DNA of 18,525 nucleotides from Gemmatimonadota bacterium (GTDB lineage Bacteria > Gemmatimonadota > Gemmatimonadetes > Palauibacterales > Palauibacteraceae). Shown one piece after another: positions 7,867-16,170 of the stretch. The position numbers were made by a program, and so were the translations under genes. Position 1 is the first letter of the stretch, and each line of letters opens with the position of its first letter. The notes under the pieces were generated by a model. The model saw nothing but the letters and a program-made list of their open reading frames with translations. It had not been told where the DNA came from and made no database searches. The DNA is taken from contig JAENXO010000010.1 in assembly GCA_016649455.1 (NCBI GenBank), positions 1 through 18,525 on the forward strand, in the 5' to 3' direction.

Positions 7867-9143
7867 GTCTCATCATCCTCCGCCACTCGGGCGTTGTCGG
7901 GGTTGGCGGGAACCTGAGGCGCCTCCAGATCGACCGAGTCGACTGTGGCCGAAATTCTGCCATCTGTGAGGCGCAACACGAAGTTCGTGCCAGGCTCGAA
8001 TTCTCGTGCGGAGCGCAGTACGCGACCGTTTGCGTCCAGGGCGACGCCGAAGCCCCTGCGCAGCGCACCGATCGGACTCAGGCCATCCAATCGTCCGGCC
8101 GCCACGGCGAGCCGCGACCGCCGCGCAGCGATCCCGCGATGCCAGGCGTCGCGGAGCGCCCCGGCCGCTCGGCGAGTCCGCTCCGCCTCCGTCCGGGTCC
8201 GGCGACGGAGTCCCTCGACCAGGTCGCCCGCACGGGCACGAAGTTCGGCGGAAAGTGCGACCGCGTCCTCGGTGACGCCCTCGGCCGCCGCTGAAGGGGT
8301 CGGAGCGCGCACATCCGCGACCAGATCTGAGATCGTGAAGTCGATCTCGTGCCCCACGGCGGACACTGTCGGAATCGGACACCCCGCGATCGCCCGGGCC
8401 AGCGACTCGTCGTTGAACTCCCAGAGATCTTCGATCGATCCACCGCCGCGCGTAAGCACGATCACATCCGAGGTGCCCTCTGCCACGAGCCGCTCGAGCG
8501 CCTGCTCGATTTCGAGCGCGGCCCCTTCGCCCTGGACCCGGCAGTCGGACACGAGCACGCGGGTCCACGGGGCCCGGCGACGGATCACCGCGAGCATGTC
8601 ACGGAGCGCCGCCCCGGATCGAGACGTCACGATTCCGACGGTCATCGGAACCCTGGGGAGCGGTCGCTTCCGCTCGGGGTCGAGCAGGCCTTCCGCCTGA
8701 AGTTTCTGCTTCAGACGTTCGAAGGCCAGACGCCACAGTCCCTCTCCCTTTGCCTCGAGCCGACGGACCACGAACTGGTACTGACCACGGGGCTCGTACA
8801 GGGTGAGTGAGCCGAACGCGAATACCTCCATGCCCTCCTCGGGCTCGGTGGGAAGGCGCGCGGCATCGGAGCGCCACATGACGGCCTGGAGCTGGGATGA
8901 ATCGTCTCGCAGACTGAACCAGCGATGTCCCGAGCGGTGGGGTCTCCAGTTCGCGATCTCGCCGCGAATCCACAGCGGTGCAAAGCTCTGCTCGAGCACG
9001 TGACGGACGGCGGCGTTGACCTCCGACACGGGAACCGCGGTCTCCGGGGTGGATCCGGGCTTCGGCATCAGCCCGGGATCCAACTCTGCGGTCCCGGGCT
9101 CAGTCTCGCGTCCATCGAACATCGGGATCTGGCTCTCGCTCAC
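7863..9143 (-). CDS. xseA: Exodeoxyribonuclease VII large subunit
   Basis: This is the catalytic subunit of exonuclease VII. It has 426 residues against about 456 in E. coli. An N-terminal low-complexity stretch (1-35) precedes the OB-fold DNA-binding domain (about 38-135, with PLWIRGEIANW and GHRWFSLRD). The catalytic domain has VGIVTSRSGAALRDML (169-184), the highly conserved RGGGSIEDLWEFN (232-244), SAVGHEIDFTISD (261-273) and RAPTPSAAAE (279-288). A helical coiled region (about 290-370) and a short beta tail follow. GTG 9143, preceded by GGCGG, is the likely start; ATG 9122 would shorten it by 7 residues. It begins 43 bases after the folD stop and is coupled to xseB. Confidence 0.96.
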   Translation of the reverse strand: MSESQIPMFDGRETEPGTAELDPGLMPKPGSTPETAVPVSEVNAAVRHVLEQSFAPLWIRGEIANWRPHRSGHRWFSLRDDSSQLQAVMWRSDAARLPTEPEEGMEVFAFGSLTLYEPRGQYQFVVRRLEAKGEGLWRLAFERLKQKLQAEGLLDPERKRPLPRVPMTVGIVTSRSGAALRDMLAVIRRRAPWTRVLVSDCRVQGEGAALEIEQALERLVAEGTSDVIVLTRGGGSIEDLWEFNDESLARAIAGCPIPTVSAVGHEIDFTISDLVADVRAPTPSAAAEGVTEDAVALSAELRARAGDLVEGLRRRTRTEAERTRRAAGALRDAWHRGIAARRSRLAVAAGRLDGLSPIGALRRGFGVALDANGRVLRSAREFEPGTNFVLRLTDGRISATVDSVDLEAPQVPANPDNARVAEDDET

Positions 9144-9186
9144 GATTTCCGCCCGCGGCGGGCCGTCTCCTGAAACGCGCGAGCAG

Positions 9187-10077
9187 TCAGTCTGATCCGG
9201 CCATCCGGCCGGCAGCGGTGACCGTGTTCTTCAGCAGCATCGCGATCGTCATCGGTCCGACACCGCCGGGAACCGGAGTAATCCACGAAGCCTTCTCCTT
9301 CGCCTCGTCAAACGCCACGTCGCCGACCAGCCGGTAACCCTTCTCCGTGGTGGGATCGTCCACCCGATTCACGCCGACATCGATCACGACGGCGCCATCC
9401 CGGACCATGTCACCGGTCACCGATTCCGGTCGACCGACGGCGACGATGAGCAGGTCGGCGAGCCGGCAGATCCCCGCCAGGTCCTCCGAGCGACTATGCG
9501 CGACGGTCACTGTGGCGTTGGCCCACGGCTCCTTCTGAGACAGGATCGTCGCCATCGGCCGTCCGACGATGTTGGACCGCCCCACGATCACGGCGTGCTT
9601 GCCAGAGGGATCCCAGTCGATGTGCTTCAGCATGACCTGGACACCGTGGGGCGTGCACGGTCTGAACGCGGTCGTATCTCCGCCGGACATGCGACCCACG
9701 TTCACCGGGTGAAATCCGTCCACGTCCTTTTCCGGCAGGATTCGCTCGGTCACCGTCTTCTCGTCCACCTGATCCGGCAGTGGAAGCTGGACGAGTATGC
9801 CGTGGATCGATGGATCGGCATTCCACTCGTCAAGCAGCGCCAGGATCTCCTCCTGAGAGGTATCCGCAGGAAGCCGCGCATCGATGTTTCGAATCCCAAC
9901 CTCGGCGCACTTCTTCTCCTTCATTCCGACATACACCCTGGAGGCAGGGTCTTCGCCGACCAGCATGACCGCCAGGCAGGGCTCGATCCCCCGGGCGCGC
10001 AGCTCATCCGCCTCGACCTTAACCTCCGCACGAACGGAAGCGGAGATCTCATTGCCATCTATGATTTTCGCGGACAT
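9187..10077 (-). CDS. folD: Bifunctional methylenetetrahydrofolate dehydrogenase / methenyltetrahydrofolate cyclohydrolase
   Basis: FolD interconverts 5,10-methylene-, methenyl- and 10-formyl-tetrahydrofolate with NADP, supplying one-carbon units for purines and formyl-methionine. It has 296 residues. Catalytic Tyr49 and Lys53 lie in YVGMKEKKC. Gln97 (VQLPLP) and Asp120 (KDVDGFHP) match the substrate-binding residues of E. coli FolD. The Rossmann motif GRSNIVGRP is at 166-174, and the C-terminal signature PVPGGVGPMT at 268-277. The start ATG 10077 has a near-ideal GGAGGA ribosome site. The gene sits 49 bases downstream of rny and 43 bases upstream of xseA, probably in one transcript. Confidence 0.98.
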   Translation of the reverse strand: MSAKIIDGNEISASVRAEVKVEADELRARGIEPCLAVMLVGEDPASRVYVGMKEKKCAEVGIRNIDARLPADTSQEEILALLDEWNADPSIHGILVQLPLPDQVDEKTVTERILPEKDVDGFHPVNVGRMSGGDTTAFRPCTPHGVQVMLKHIDWDPSGKHAVIVGRSNIVGRPMATILSQKEPWANATVTVAHSRSEDLAGICRLADLLIVAVGRPESVTGDMVRDGAVVIDVGVNRVDDPTTEKGYRLVGDVAFDEAKEKASWITPVPGGVGPMTIAMLLKNTVTAAGRMAGSD

Positions 10078-10126
10078 CGATTCCTCCGGGTGGATACATT
10101 TCGAACGGCCTGTTCGAGGCTCCCTG

Positions 10127-11701
10127 TCAGCGGGCGAAATTCACCGCGCGGGTCTCGCGCACGACGACGACCTTGATCTGACCGGGATACTGCAATTCAT
10201 CTTCGATCCGGCGAGCCGTCTTCTCACTCAGCTCCGCCATCTCCTCGTCCGTGATCTTCTCCGGCATGACGAGAATTCGGATTTCGCGCCCGGCCTGGAT
10301 CGCGTAGACCTTCGATACGCCGGCATAGGATCGGGCGATTTCCTCGAGATTCTCGAGACGCTTCACGTAGTGCTCGAACGACTCCCGTCGGGCTCCCGGC
10401 CGGGCGCCCGAAATTGCGTCGGCCGCCGTGACCAGGAAAGTCTCCGGGTAGCGCGCCGGCTCCTCCCCGTGGTGCGCGACGATCGCGTTCAGCACCTGGT
10501 CCGGCTCGTCGTGTCGCTTGCAGAGCTCGAAACCGATCTCGACGTGGCTTCCCTCCTGCGTGTGGGTCAGCCCCTTGCCGATGTCGTGCAGCAGGCCCAT
10601 GCGCTTCGTCATCTCGACGTCCAGGCCCAGCTCCGCCGCCATGTTGGCAGCGAGCAGCGCTACCTCTTTCCCGTGCTGAAGCTGGTTCTGCCCGTAAGAG
10701 GTGCGGTATCTGAGGTGGCCCAGCACTTCGATCAGTTGCGGGTGCAGGCCGTGAATTCCGAGCTCGTAGAGAACGAGCTCCGCCGCCTCGTGCATCTCGG
10801 CCTTTACGTCCTCGGAGGCCTTATCGACAACCTCTTCGATTCTGCCCGGGTGAATCCGGCCGTCTGATACGAGGCGCTCCATCGCGATCCGGGCGACCTC
10901 GCGCCGGATCGGATCGAAGCTGGAGAGGATCACGGCTTCCGGCGTGTCATCCACGACGACGTCGACCCCTGTGGCGTGCTCGAACGAGCGGATATTGCGA
11001 CCTTCGCGCCCGATGATCCGGCCCTTCATGTCGTCGCTGGGGAGAGGAACCACGGATACGGTGATCTCGGACGAGTGGTCCACGGCCATCCGCTCGATCG
11101 ACATGGCGATGATCTTCTTCGCCTCGCGCTCAGCCTCACGACGGCTCCGTTCGCGAATTTCGCGGACGGTCTGAGCCGCATCGGCCTTGGCTTCCTCCTC
11201 GATCCGTTCGATCAGCTGGGATCGCGCTTCCTGGGCGGTCATGCCGGCGAGAGTCTCGAGCCGCTGCTGGAAGCCCGATTCCTCCTGATCCAGCGCTTTG
11301 CGGGCAGTGTCGAGGTCTTTTTCCCGCGTCAGGAGTGACTCCTCACGTGACGCGACGCGCTCCTGGCGCTGATCCATGGCGTCGAGCTTCTTATCGAGCG
11401 ACTCTTCACGCTCCGCGACCCGCTTCTCGAGCCGCTCCAGCTCTACGCGTCGATCTTCTACGTCCCGAAGCTGCTCGTCCCGAAGCCGGAACCCCTCTTC
11501 CTTCCCCGCCAGCTCCGCCGAGCGCTTGAGAGTGCCCGCCTCCCGCTCGGCCGCCTCGAGGATTCCCCTGGCCTTCGACTGCGCTGTGCCCCGGGCCAAT
11601 TCGGCCTGGCGCGCCTCGATTCGTCGGCCGGCCAGTATGCCGACCACGGCTCCGACGATTGCTCCGACGGCTGCCGCGATCAGGGCGCTTAAGAGTTCCA
11701 T
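10127..11701 (-). CDS. rny: Ribonuclease Y
   Basis: RNase Y is a membrane-anchored endoribonuclease that starts mRNA decay. It has 524 residues, the usual length. One transmembrane segment (about 4-24) is followed by a long charged coiled coil (30-205). The KH RNA-binding domain has the GRIIGREGRNI loop at 227-237. The HD domain runs from about 340 to 440, with the metal-binding LHDIGK at 371-376 and the AHHGEEPARYPET segment downstream. ATG 11701 has GGAG eight bases upstream. A strong terminator ends 60 bases before the start, so rny probably has its own promoter, though none is clear. TTGACG at 11736-11741 could be a -35, but no good -10 follows. Confidence 0.98.
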   Translation of the reverse strand: MELLSALIAAAVGAIVGAVVGILAGRRIEARQAELARGTAQSKARGILEAAEREAGTLKRSAELAGKEEGFRLRDEQLRDVEDRRVELERLEKRVAEREESLDKKLDAMDQRQERVASREESLLTREKDLDTARKALDQEESGFQQRLETLAGMTAQEARSQLIERIEEEAKADAAQTVREIRERSRREAEREAKKIIAMSIERMAVDHSSEITVSVVPLPSDDMKGRIIGREGRNIRSFEHATGVDVVVDDTPEAVILSSFDPIRREVARIAMERLVSDGRIHPGRIEEVVDKASEDVKAEMHEAAELVLYELGIHGLHPQLIEVLGHLRYRTSYGQNQLQHGKEVALLAANMAAELGLDVEMTKRMGLLHDIGKGLTHTQEGSHVEIGFELCKRHDEPDQVLNAIVAHHGEEPARYPETFLVTAADAISGARPGARRESFEHYVKRLENLEEIARSYAGVSKVYAIQAGREIRILVMPEKITDEEMAELSEKTARRIEDELQYPGQIKVVVVRETRAVNFAR

Positions 11702-11760
11702 TCTATCGGCTCCATCGATCTATCTGCTGATCGGCCGTCAAGCGGCCTGTCTATGCGCAC

Positions 11761-11798
11761 AAAAAACGGCCGGCGGTACCCGCGGGTCCGCGCCGGCC
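11761..11798 (-). terminator. Intrinsic terminator after the zapA-rny spacer RNA
   Basis: On the minus strand GGCCGGCG (11798-11791) pairs with CGCCGGCC (11775-11768), and the 15-base centre can pair further (ACCC/GGGT). Six T residues (11766-11761) follow after one G. This is a textbook Rho-independent terminator. It ends the pheT-zapA transcript and/or the candidate RNA at 11799-11976, and separates that unit from rny. Confidence 0.85.
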
Positions 11799-11976
11799 TC
11801 CGGCTCATCAGGGTCCACGACACCGTAAACTGCAGTGAACCTTTAATTTATGCCGAAACTGGGCCGAGCTCCTCGCCGGCACAGGCCGTTGTACGCCCGA
11901 TCAGAAACTGTCCGAAATCCGCCCCCGTCGCAAGGAGCCCCGGGAACCGCGGTCCTGCGCCGACCCTGCTGATCGG
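11799..11976 (-). ncRNA. ssrS: Candidate structured small RNA, possibly 6S RNA
   Basis: This non-coding stretch begins 6 bases after the zapA stop and ends against a strong terminator. Its two ends can pair: CCG..TCA..CAGGGTC (11976-11962) with GACCCTG..TGA..CGG (11815-11800), about 13 bp with small bulges. Further in, ACCG/CGGT can pair. The interior has an AT-rich stretch (TAAATTAAAGG, 11850-11840) facing a single-stranded arm, and GC-rich hairpins around 11860-11905. A length of about 178 nt, a long bulged closing stem, an open centre and a site next to zapA are all 6S-RNA features; ssrS follows zapA in many proteobacteria. I cannot confirm conserved 6S sequence elements. It could be just a structured 3' UTR of zapA. 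Confidence 0.38.
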
Positions 11977-11982
11977 TCAGTC

Positions 11983-12351
11983 TCAGTCGGTAAGGCTTCC
12001 CTGCTCGACCGTAGCCGCGGCGCCCTGTCCGAGGGCGGCGTCGACCCTGGCTCGCAGACCGGCAAGACGCTCGGAGAGCATCCGCGCCTGTGCCTGGCTC
12101 GCCGCCCTGGTCCTGAACATCTGGTCCGTGATCTGCATAGCGGCCAGGATCGCTGCCTTGTGAGGCTCCGGAACCCTTGCCCGGACATGCGCCTCCTGGA
12201 TCAGGTCGTCGACGTGCTGTGCACAGGCAACGGTGTATTCCTCGCCCTTGTCGGAACGAATGGAATACTCTTCCCCGAAGATCGTCACCCGGACCGGACT
12301 CTGTCCCTCTTCCAACTCGCCCTCCGGATCGTGGTCAGTCGGCCGTCTCAT
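11983..12351 (-). CDS. zapA: Cell division protein ZapA
   Basis: ZapA is a small cytoplasmic protein that bundles FtsZ filaments and stabilises the Z-ring. It has 122 residues. An acidic N-terminal tail (1-18) is followed by the ZapA beta-hairpin, VRVTIFGEEYSIRSDKGEEY. Then comes a helix with VDDLIQEAH, the conserved HKAAILAAMQITDQMFR segment (about 64-80), and a C-terminal coiled-coil helix. The start ATG 12351 lies inside the end of the upstream coiled-coil gene (17-base overlap), so translation is probably coupled. The gene lies downstream of pheT, as in many bacteria. Confidence 0.93.
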   Translation of the reverse strand: MRRPTDHDPEGELEEGQSPVRVTIFGEEYSIRSDKGEEYTVACAQHVDDLIQEAHVRARVPEPHKAAILAAMQITDQMFRTRAASQAQARMLSERLAGLRARVDAALGQGAAATVEQGSLTD

Positions 12352-12652
12352 CCTCGATCACCAGCAAGCGTCCGCGAATGCGGCCGGCCCGCTCCCTGGC
12401 TTCCTCAATCACCGCCTTGAGACGTGAATTCTCGTCACCCAGTTCACGCAGTCGCTGCTCGAGGGCTTCCGGTCCGGCACCGTCGACCTTTGCCCTCTGC
12501 AGAGTCTCCTCGAGCCTGCGATGGCGAGCCTCGGCGCCAAGCGCCCGTTCCCGCAGCGACGCGAGTTCCTCGAGCAACGACCCTACAGCTCTCTCCAGCC
12601 CTTCGAGCTGTCGCTCGACGGCGGCTCCGTCAGGAGGCGCGGATTCGGACAT
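12335..12652 (-). CDS. Small coiled-coil protein, ZapB-like
   Basis: The 105-residue protein is almost wholly a predicted coiled coil. Heptads of Leu run from LEGLERAVGSLLEELASLRE through LEQRLRELGDENSRLKAVIEEA, with a short loop near residue 55. The start is taken at ATG 12652 because GGAGG lies nine bases upstream; ATG 12661 would be too close to it. It overlaps the end of pheT by 23 bases and zapA by 17. In several lineages a short coiled-coil gene (zapB or a TIGR02449-type protein) sits directly before zapA. By position and architecture it is likely a ZapA partner linking the Z-ring, but coiled coils are poor for homology, so this stays inference. Confidence 0.8.
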   Translation of the reverse strand: MSESAPPDGAAVERQLEGLERAVGSLLEELASLRERALGAEARHRRLEETLQRAKVDGAGPEALEQRLRELGDENSRLKAVIEEARERAGRIRGRLLVIEDETAD

Positions 12653-15113
12653 CGAGATCATCCTCCAATCGGTGCACGACACCGGCAACGGCCCCGTCCA
12701 CCTCTGGATCAGTGAGCGTTCGATCGGGAGCGCGGAACACGAGGCGCCAGGCGAGACTGCGCCGGCCCTCCTCAACTTTGTCACCTTCGTACACGTCGAA
12801 CAAGCGTACGGACGTCAGCAGCGGGGGCGCCGCCGCTCGAATCGTTCGTTCCACGTCGGCCACCGAGACAGAAGTCGCCAGCGTAAACGCGAGATCGCGC
12901 GAGACTGCCGGATACTGCGGAAGGCTCTGATATTCGCGCTGATCCTCAGTCTGGATCGGATCGAGGCGGAACTCTCCGGCGAATACCGGGGCCGACCAGC
13001 GCGGCGCGTCGATCATTGTCGCCCTTACCCGGCCGGCGACTCCAGTGAGTCCGCCATTCCCGCCGACATGAACGACGGCTTCATCCAGCCACGAGTCGAA
13101 GCCGAACGTCCGCTCAGAGGATTCATCGGGCTCCAGACCGGGCTCCACAGTTCCAAACCCGAGTTCCTCCGCCAGCTCCTCGACGAGTCCGACGAGATCC
13201 CACATGTCGGTGTCGGGTGACTCAGAGCCCCAGTGAACGGGAAGCCTGGCCCCCGTGAGCACGAATGCGAACCTGCGCTCCTCAGAGAACGGATTCGCCG
13301 CGTCCCGCTGCTCCGGTGTCGCGTCCGCCGGAAGCTCGGCCTGGTCGCCGGCGCGCCTGCCGAACACCGTGCCGACCTCGAACAGACGGATGTCCCGGTG
13401 TCCCCTCGACCAGTTGTGCTCCACCCGTCCGAGCAGTACCGGAATGAGATCGGTGCGCAAAAAACCCTCTGCGGCCGACAGTGGTTTGAGAAGTGGGATT
13501 CTGCTTTCCGCCGAGCGACCCGCAGGCACGAATGGCACGCTTCGCGCCTCGTAGAGCCCTCTCGAGACAAGCAGGCTCCGGACCTCGTCGGCCCTGCCCC
13601 GGTCCGCACAGTCAGGAACTGCGCTCGGACGAAAACTCCTCGGCTGCCGCGGGAATGCATCGTACCCGAACCGGCGGGCCACCTCTTCCAGCAGATCCGC
13701 CTCGGTGGTCACATCCCCTCGCCAACCCGGCACGGTCACGAGCAGCACGTCGGAGTCGACCGCCTTCGGTCGTGTGTCGAAGCCGATCGGGGCGATGAGC
13801 CGAGTCACTTCCTCCACCGACAGGTCGAGGCCCAGCACCCGGCCGATTCTCGAGATCCGCAGCGCCACTACCCTGTTGGCGGGCGGAGGGCTTCCGACCC
13901 GAAGTCCGTTCGAGTCGGCTACTCCCCCGGCGATCGCGAGGATCAACTCGACGCAGCGGCGGATCGCGCTCTCCTGTCCGGTCTCGTCGATGCCTCGCTC
14001 GAACCGGTAGGACGCGTCAGTCGCGAGCCCCGTCGCGCGCGCCGTGTGCCTCGTGTGCCGAGGATCGAACGCGGCGCACTCGATCAACAGGTCGGTCGTG
14101 TCCAGCGTGACTTCGCTGTCCTCGCCGCCCATCACTCCCGCCAGCGCGATCGCGGTTTCCGCATCCGCGATGACGGTGGCAACCGGGGTCAATTCGTGGT
14201 CCACGCCGTCCAGCGTTCGGAGCTTCTCACCCGCTTCGGCAGCTCGAACCCGGACTTCGGAGCCGCCGAGTCTTGCCAGATCGAAGGCATGCAGCGGCTG
14301 GTTCAGTTCCAGGAGGACGTAATTCGTCGCATCCACCACGTTGTTGATCGGGCGGGCCCCGGCCCCTCGCAGGCGAGCCTGGAGCCACTCCGGAGACGGA
14401 CCGACTGTGATCCCGCGCACGATGGCTCCGAGATACCGATTGCAGCGGTCGGCGTCCTCGATGACGATCCGCACCCCGCCTGCTTCCGCCTCGCTCACTC
14501 CGTCTGCCCAGCTGGCGTCCCAGCCCGGGCCATCGAATGGGGGCGGGACCGCGCCGGGACCGTCATCCGGCGCGAGTTCACGGGCAACGCCGAGATGACA
14601 GGCGAGGTCAATCCGATTCGGGGTCAGATCCAGCTCGAGTCGGGCATCGGGAAGTGCCATCGCCTCGGCAAAGCCCTGTCCGACGGTGAATTCACCATCG
14701 AGCCTGAGAATTCCCCCAGAGTCGCGCCCCAGACCCAGTTCCTTCTCCGAGCACAGCATGCCGTGACTCATCTCGCCGCGAATCTTGCGCGATTCGATGA
14801 CGAAGCCTCCCGGAAGCGACTCGCCGGGAGGGACGTACGGGTAGAGGGCTCCCTGTTCGACGTTCGGGGCGCCGCAAACCACGTCGATCAGCTCGTCTCG
14901 GCCGGCGTCCACCTTGCAGAGAGTGAGCCGATCCGCATCGGGATGCCTTGCCGCTTCCACGACTCGGGCCACGACGATTCCCTCGAGCCCGTCCCCGACG
15001 GAAACAACGCGATCGACCGGGATCGCCTGCAGGCTGAGTCGGTCGGCCAATTCGGTGGCCGAACCCTGCATTCCTGGCGCGAGCGCCCGCAGCCAGTTGA
15101 CGGAGACGTCCAT
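12630..15113 (-). CDS. pheT: Phenylalanyl-tRNA synthetase beta subunit
   Basis: This is the beta chain of the alpha2-beta2 enzyme that charges tRNA-Phe; it binds tRNA and edits Tyr-tRNA-Phe. It has 827 residues, the normal bacterial size. N-terminal MDVSVNWLRALAP leads into the EMAP-type tRNA-binding fold (about 40-150, with HPDADRL at 57-63 and KIRGEMSHGMLCSEKELGLG). The B3/B4 editing domain (with PINNVVDATNYVLLE) and the B5 domain follow. The catalytic-like core comes next, and the last roughly 92 residues are the anticodon-binding FDX-ACB domain (QYPAVSRDLAFTL). ATG 15113 overlaps the pheS stop by one base (TGATG), so the two subunits are translated in step. An open frame continues upstream inside pheS but is not part of the protein. 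Confidence 0.97.
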   Translation of the reverse strand: MDVSVNWLRALAPGMQGSATELADRLSLQAIPVDRVVSVGDGLEGIVVARVVEAARHPDADRLTLCKVDAGRDELIDVVCGAPNVEQGALYPYVPPGESLPGGFVIESRKIRGEMSHGMLCSEKELGLGRDSGGILRLDGEFTVGQGFAEAMALPDARLELDLTPNRIDLACHLGVARELAPDDGPGAVPPPFDGPGWDASWADGVSEAEAGGVRIVIEDADRCNRYLGAIVRGITVGPSPEWLQARLRGAGARPINNVVDATNYVLLELNQPLHAFDLARLGGSEVRVRAAEAGEKLRTLDGVDHELTPVATVIADAETAIALAGVMGGEDSEVTLDTTDLLIECAAFDPRHTRHTARATGLATDASYRFERGIDETGQESAIRRCVELILAIAGGVADSNGLRVGSPPPANRVVALRISRIGRVLGLDLSVEEVTRLIAPIGFDTRPKAVDSDVLLVTVPGWRGDVTTEADLLEEVARRFGYDAFPRQPRSFRPSAVPDCADRGRADEVRSLLVSRGLYEARSVPFVPAGRSAESRIPLLKPLSAAEGFLRTDLIPVLLGRVEHNWSRGHRDIRLFEVGTVFGRRAGDQAELPADATPEQRDAANPFSEERRFAFVLTGARLPVHWGSESPDTDMWDLVGLVEELAEELGFGTVEPGLEPDESSERTFGFDSWLDEAVVHVGGNGGLTGVAGRVRATMIDAPRWSAPVFAGEFRLDPIQTEDQREYQSLPQYPAVSRDLAFTLATSVSVADVERTIRAAAPPLLTSVRLFDVYEGDKVEEGRRSLAWRLVFRAPDRTLTDPEVDGAVAGVVHRLEDDLDVRIRAS

Positions 15114-16153
15114 CAGCCGAACTGCTCGAGAAAGGACACGTCGCCTTCGTACAGCAGCCTGATGTCGGGAATGCGGTACCTGAGCATGGCGATCCGGCCC
15201 GGGCCCATGCCGAAAGCGTACCCCGTATATTTCTCCGAGTCGTAGCCGACGGCGTCGAACACCGCCGGGTTGACCATCCCGCTGCCCATGATCTCGATCC
15301 AACCGGTTCCCTTGCAGGTCGAGCAGCCGGACCCATCGCACAGGAAGCAGGTCACGTCCACTTCCGCCGACGGCTCGGTGAACGGGAAGTAGGACGGTCG
15401 AAAACGGGTGCGCGTGCCGGCCCCGAAGAACCGCTGCACGAAGAAGTCGATCGCTGAACGGAACTCGATGAAATCAATCCCTTCGTCCACCGCCAGGCCC
15501 TCGATCTGCTCGAACGCGGGCGCGTGAGACGCATCCCACGGATCGCGGCGGAAGCAGAGACCTGGAGCCAGCACGCGGATCGGCGGTTCGTGCGCCAGCA
15601 TCACCCGAGCCTGGACAGGTGACGTATGGGTCCTCAGCAGCCTGTCGTCAGCCAGGTAGAAGGTGTCGTGCATGTCCGCTGCGGGATGGTCCAGCGGGAT
15701 GTTCAGTGCCGTGAAATTGTGCCAGTCGCTCTCGATTTCGGGGCCGGTCGCAACCGTGAATCCGATCTCGCGGAAGATCTCGCAGATTTCGTCGATCACC
15801 CGGGTCACCGGGTGAATTCCATCGCGCCAGCTGCGGCGCCCGGGCAGCGTCAGGTCGACTGATGTGGTGGGAGCAGAGGCGGCCGCGGCCGCCTCGATCT
15901 CGGACAGGCGGAGCTCGAGGGTAGTTTCGAGCTCGCCCTTCACCCGGTTGCCGGTCTGTCCCGTCTCGGGCTTCTCCTCGACCGGGAGGTCTCGGAGTTC
16001 TGACATCGCCTGCGATATGAGGCCACTTCGCCCCAGGTACTCGACCCTCGCCTGCTCGACCTCATCGCGATCGGTCGCCGACCGGATGGCGGAAATGCCG
16101 CGCTGGCGGATCTCCTCCAGGCGTTCGCGCAGTGAGCGGCCGTCGGTCGCCAT
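15113..16153 (-). CDS. pheS: Phenylalanyl-tRNA synthetase alpha subunit
   Basis: This is the catalytic chain of Phe-tRNA synthetase, a class II enzyme. It has 346 residues. The N-terminal coiled coil (about 5-90) binds tRNA. The catalytic core has THTSPVQAR (175-183), motif 2 around FRRDPWDASHAPAFEQIEGL (201-220) and FPFTEPSAEVDV (256-267). A four-cysteine cluster follows (Cys269, 272, 277, 280), found in many bacterial PheS and probably binding zinc. Motif 3 reads FGMGPGRIAML (314-324): the usual Glu before the invariant Arg320 is Gly319, which is unusual. GAGGG lies just ahead of ATG 16153. It starts 17 bases after rplT and is coupled to pheT. Confidence 0.97.
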   Translation of the reverse strand: MATDGRSLRERLEEIRQRGISAIRSATDRDEVEQARVEYLGRSGLISQAMSELRDLPVEEKPETGQTGNRVKGELETTLELRLSEIEAAAAASAPTTSVDLTLPGRRSWRDGIHPVTRVIDEICEIFREIGFTVATGPEIESDWHNFTALNIPLDHPAADMHDTFYLADDRLLRTHTSPVQARVMLAHEPPIRVLAPGLCFRRDPWDASHAPAFEQIEGLAVDEGIDFIEFRSAIDFFVQRFFGAGTRTRFRPSYFPFTEPSAEVDVTCFLCDGSGCSTCKGTGWIEIMGSGMVNPAVFDAVGYDSEKYTGYAFGMGPGRIAMLRYRIPDIRLLYEGDVSFLEQFG

Positions 16154-16170
16154 TCGCCCTCAGGCTCGAC

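Noticed and set aside
11713..11741. TTGACG as -35 of an rny promoter
   Set aside because: No acceptable -10 at 16-18 bases; the 17-base position reads TCGATG and would place the start on the ribosome site.
13233..15245. Long plus-strand open frame (670 codons) opposite pheT
   Set aside because: Antisense to a full-length pheT; composition is that of a GC-driven shadow frame with no recognisable motif or ribosome site.
15114..15341. N-terminal extension of pheT upstream of 15113
   Set aside because: The extension lies wholly inside pheS in another frame and has no homology. The family N-terminus MDVSVNWL starts exactly at the TGATG junction.
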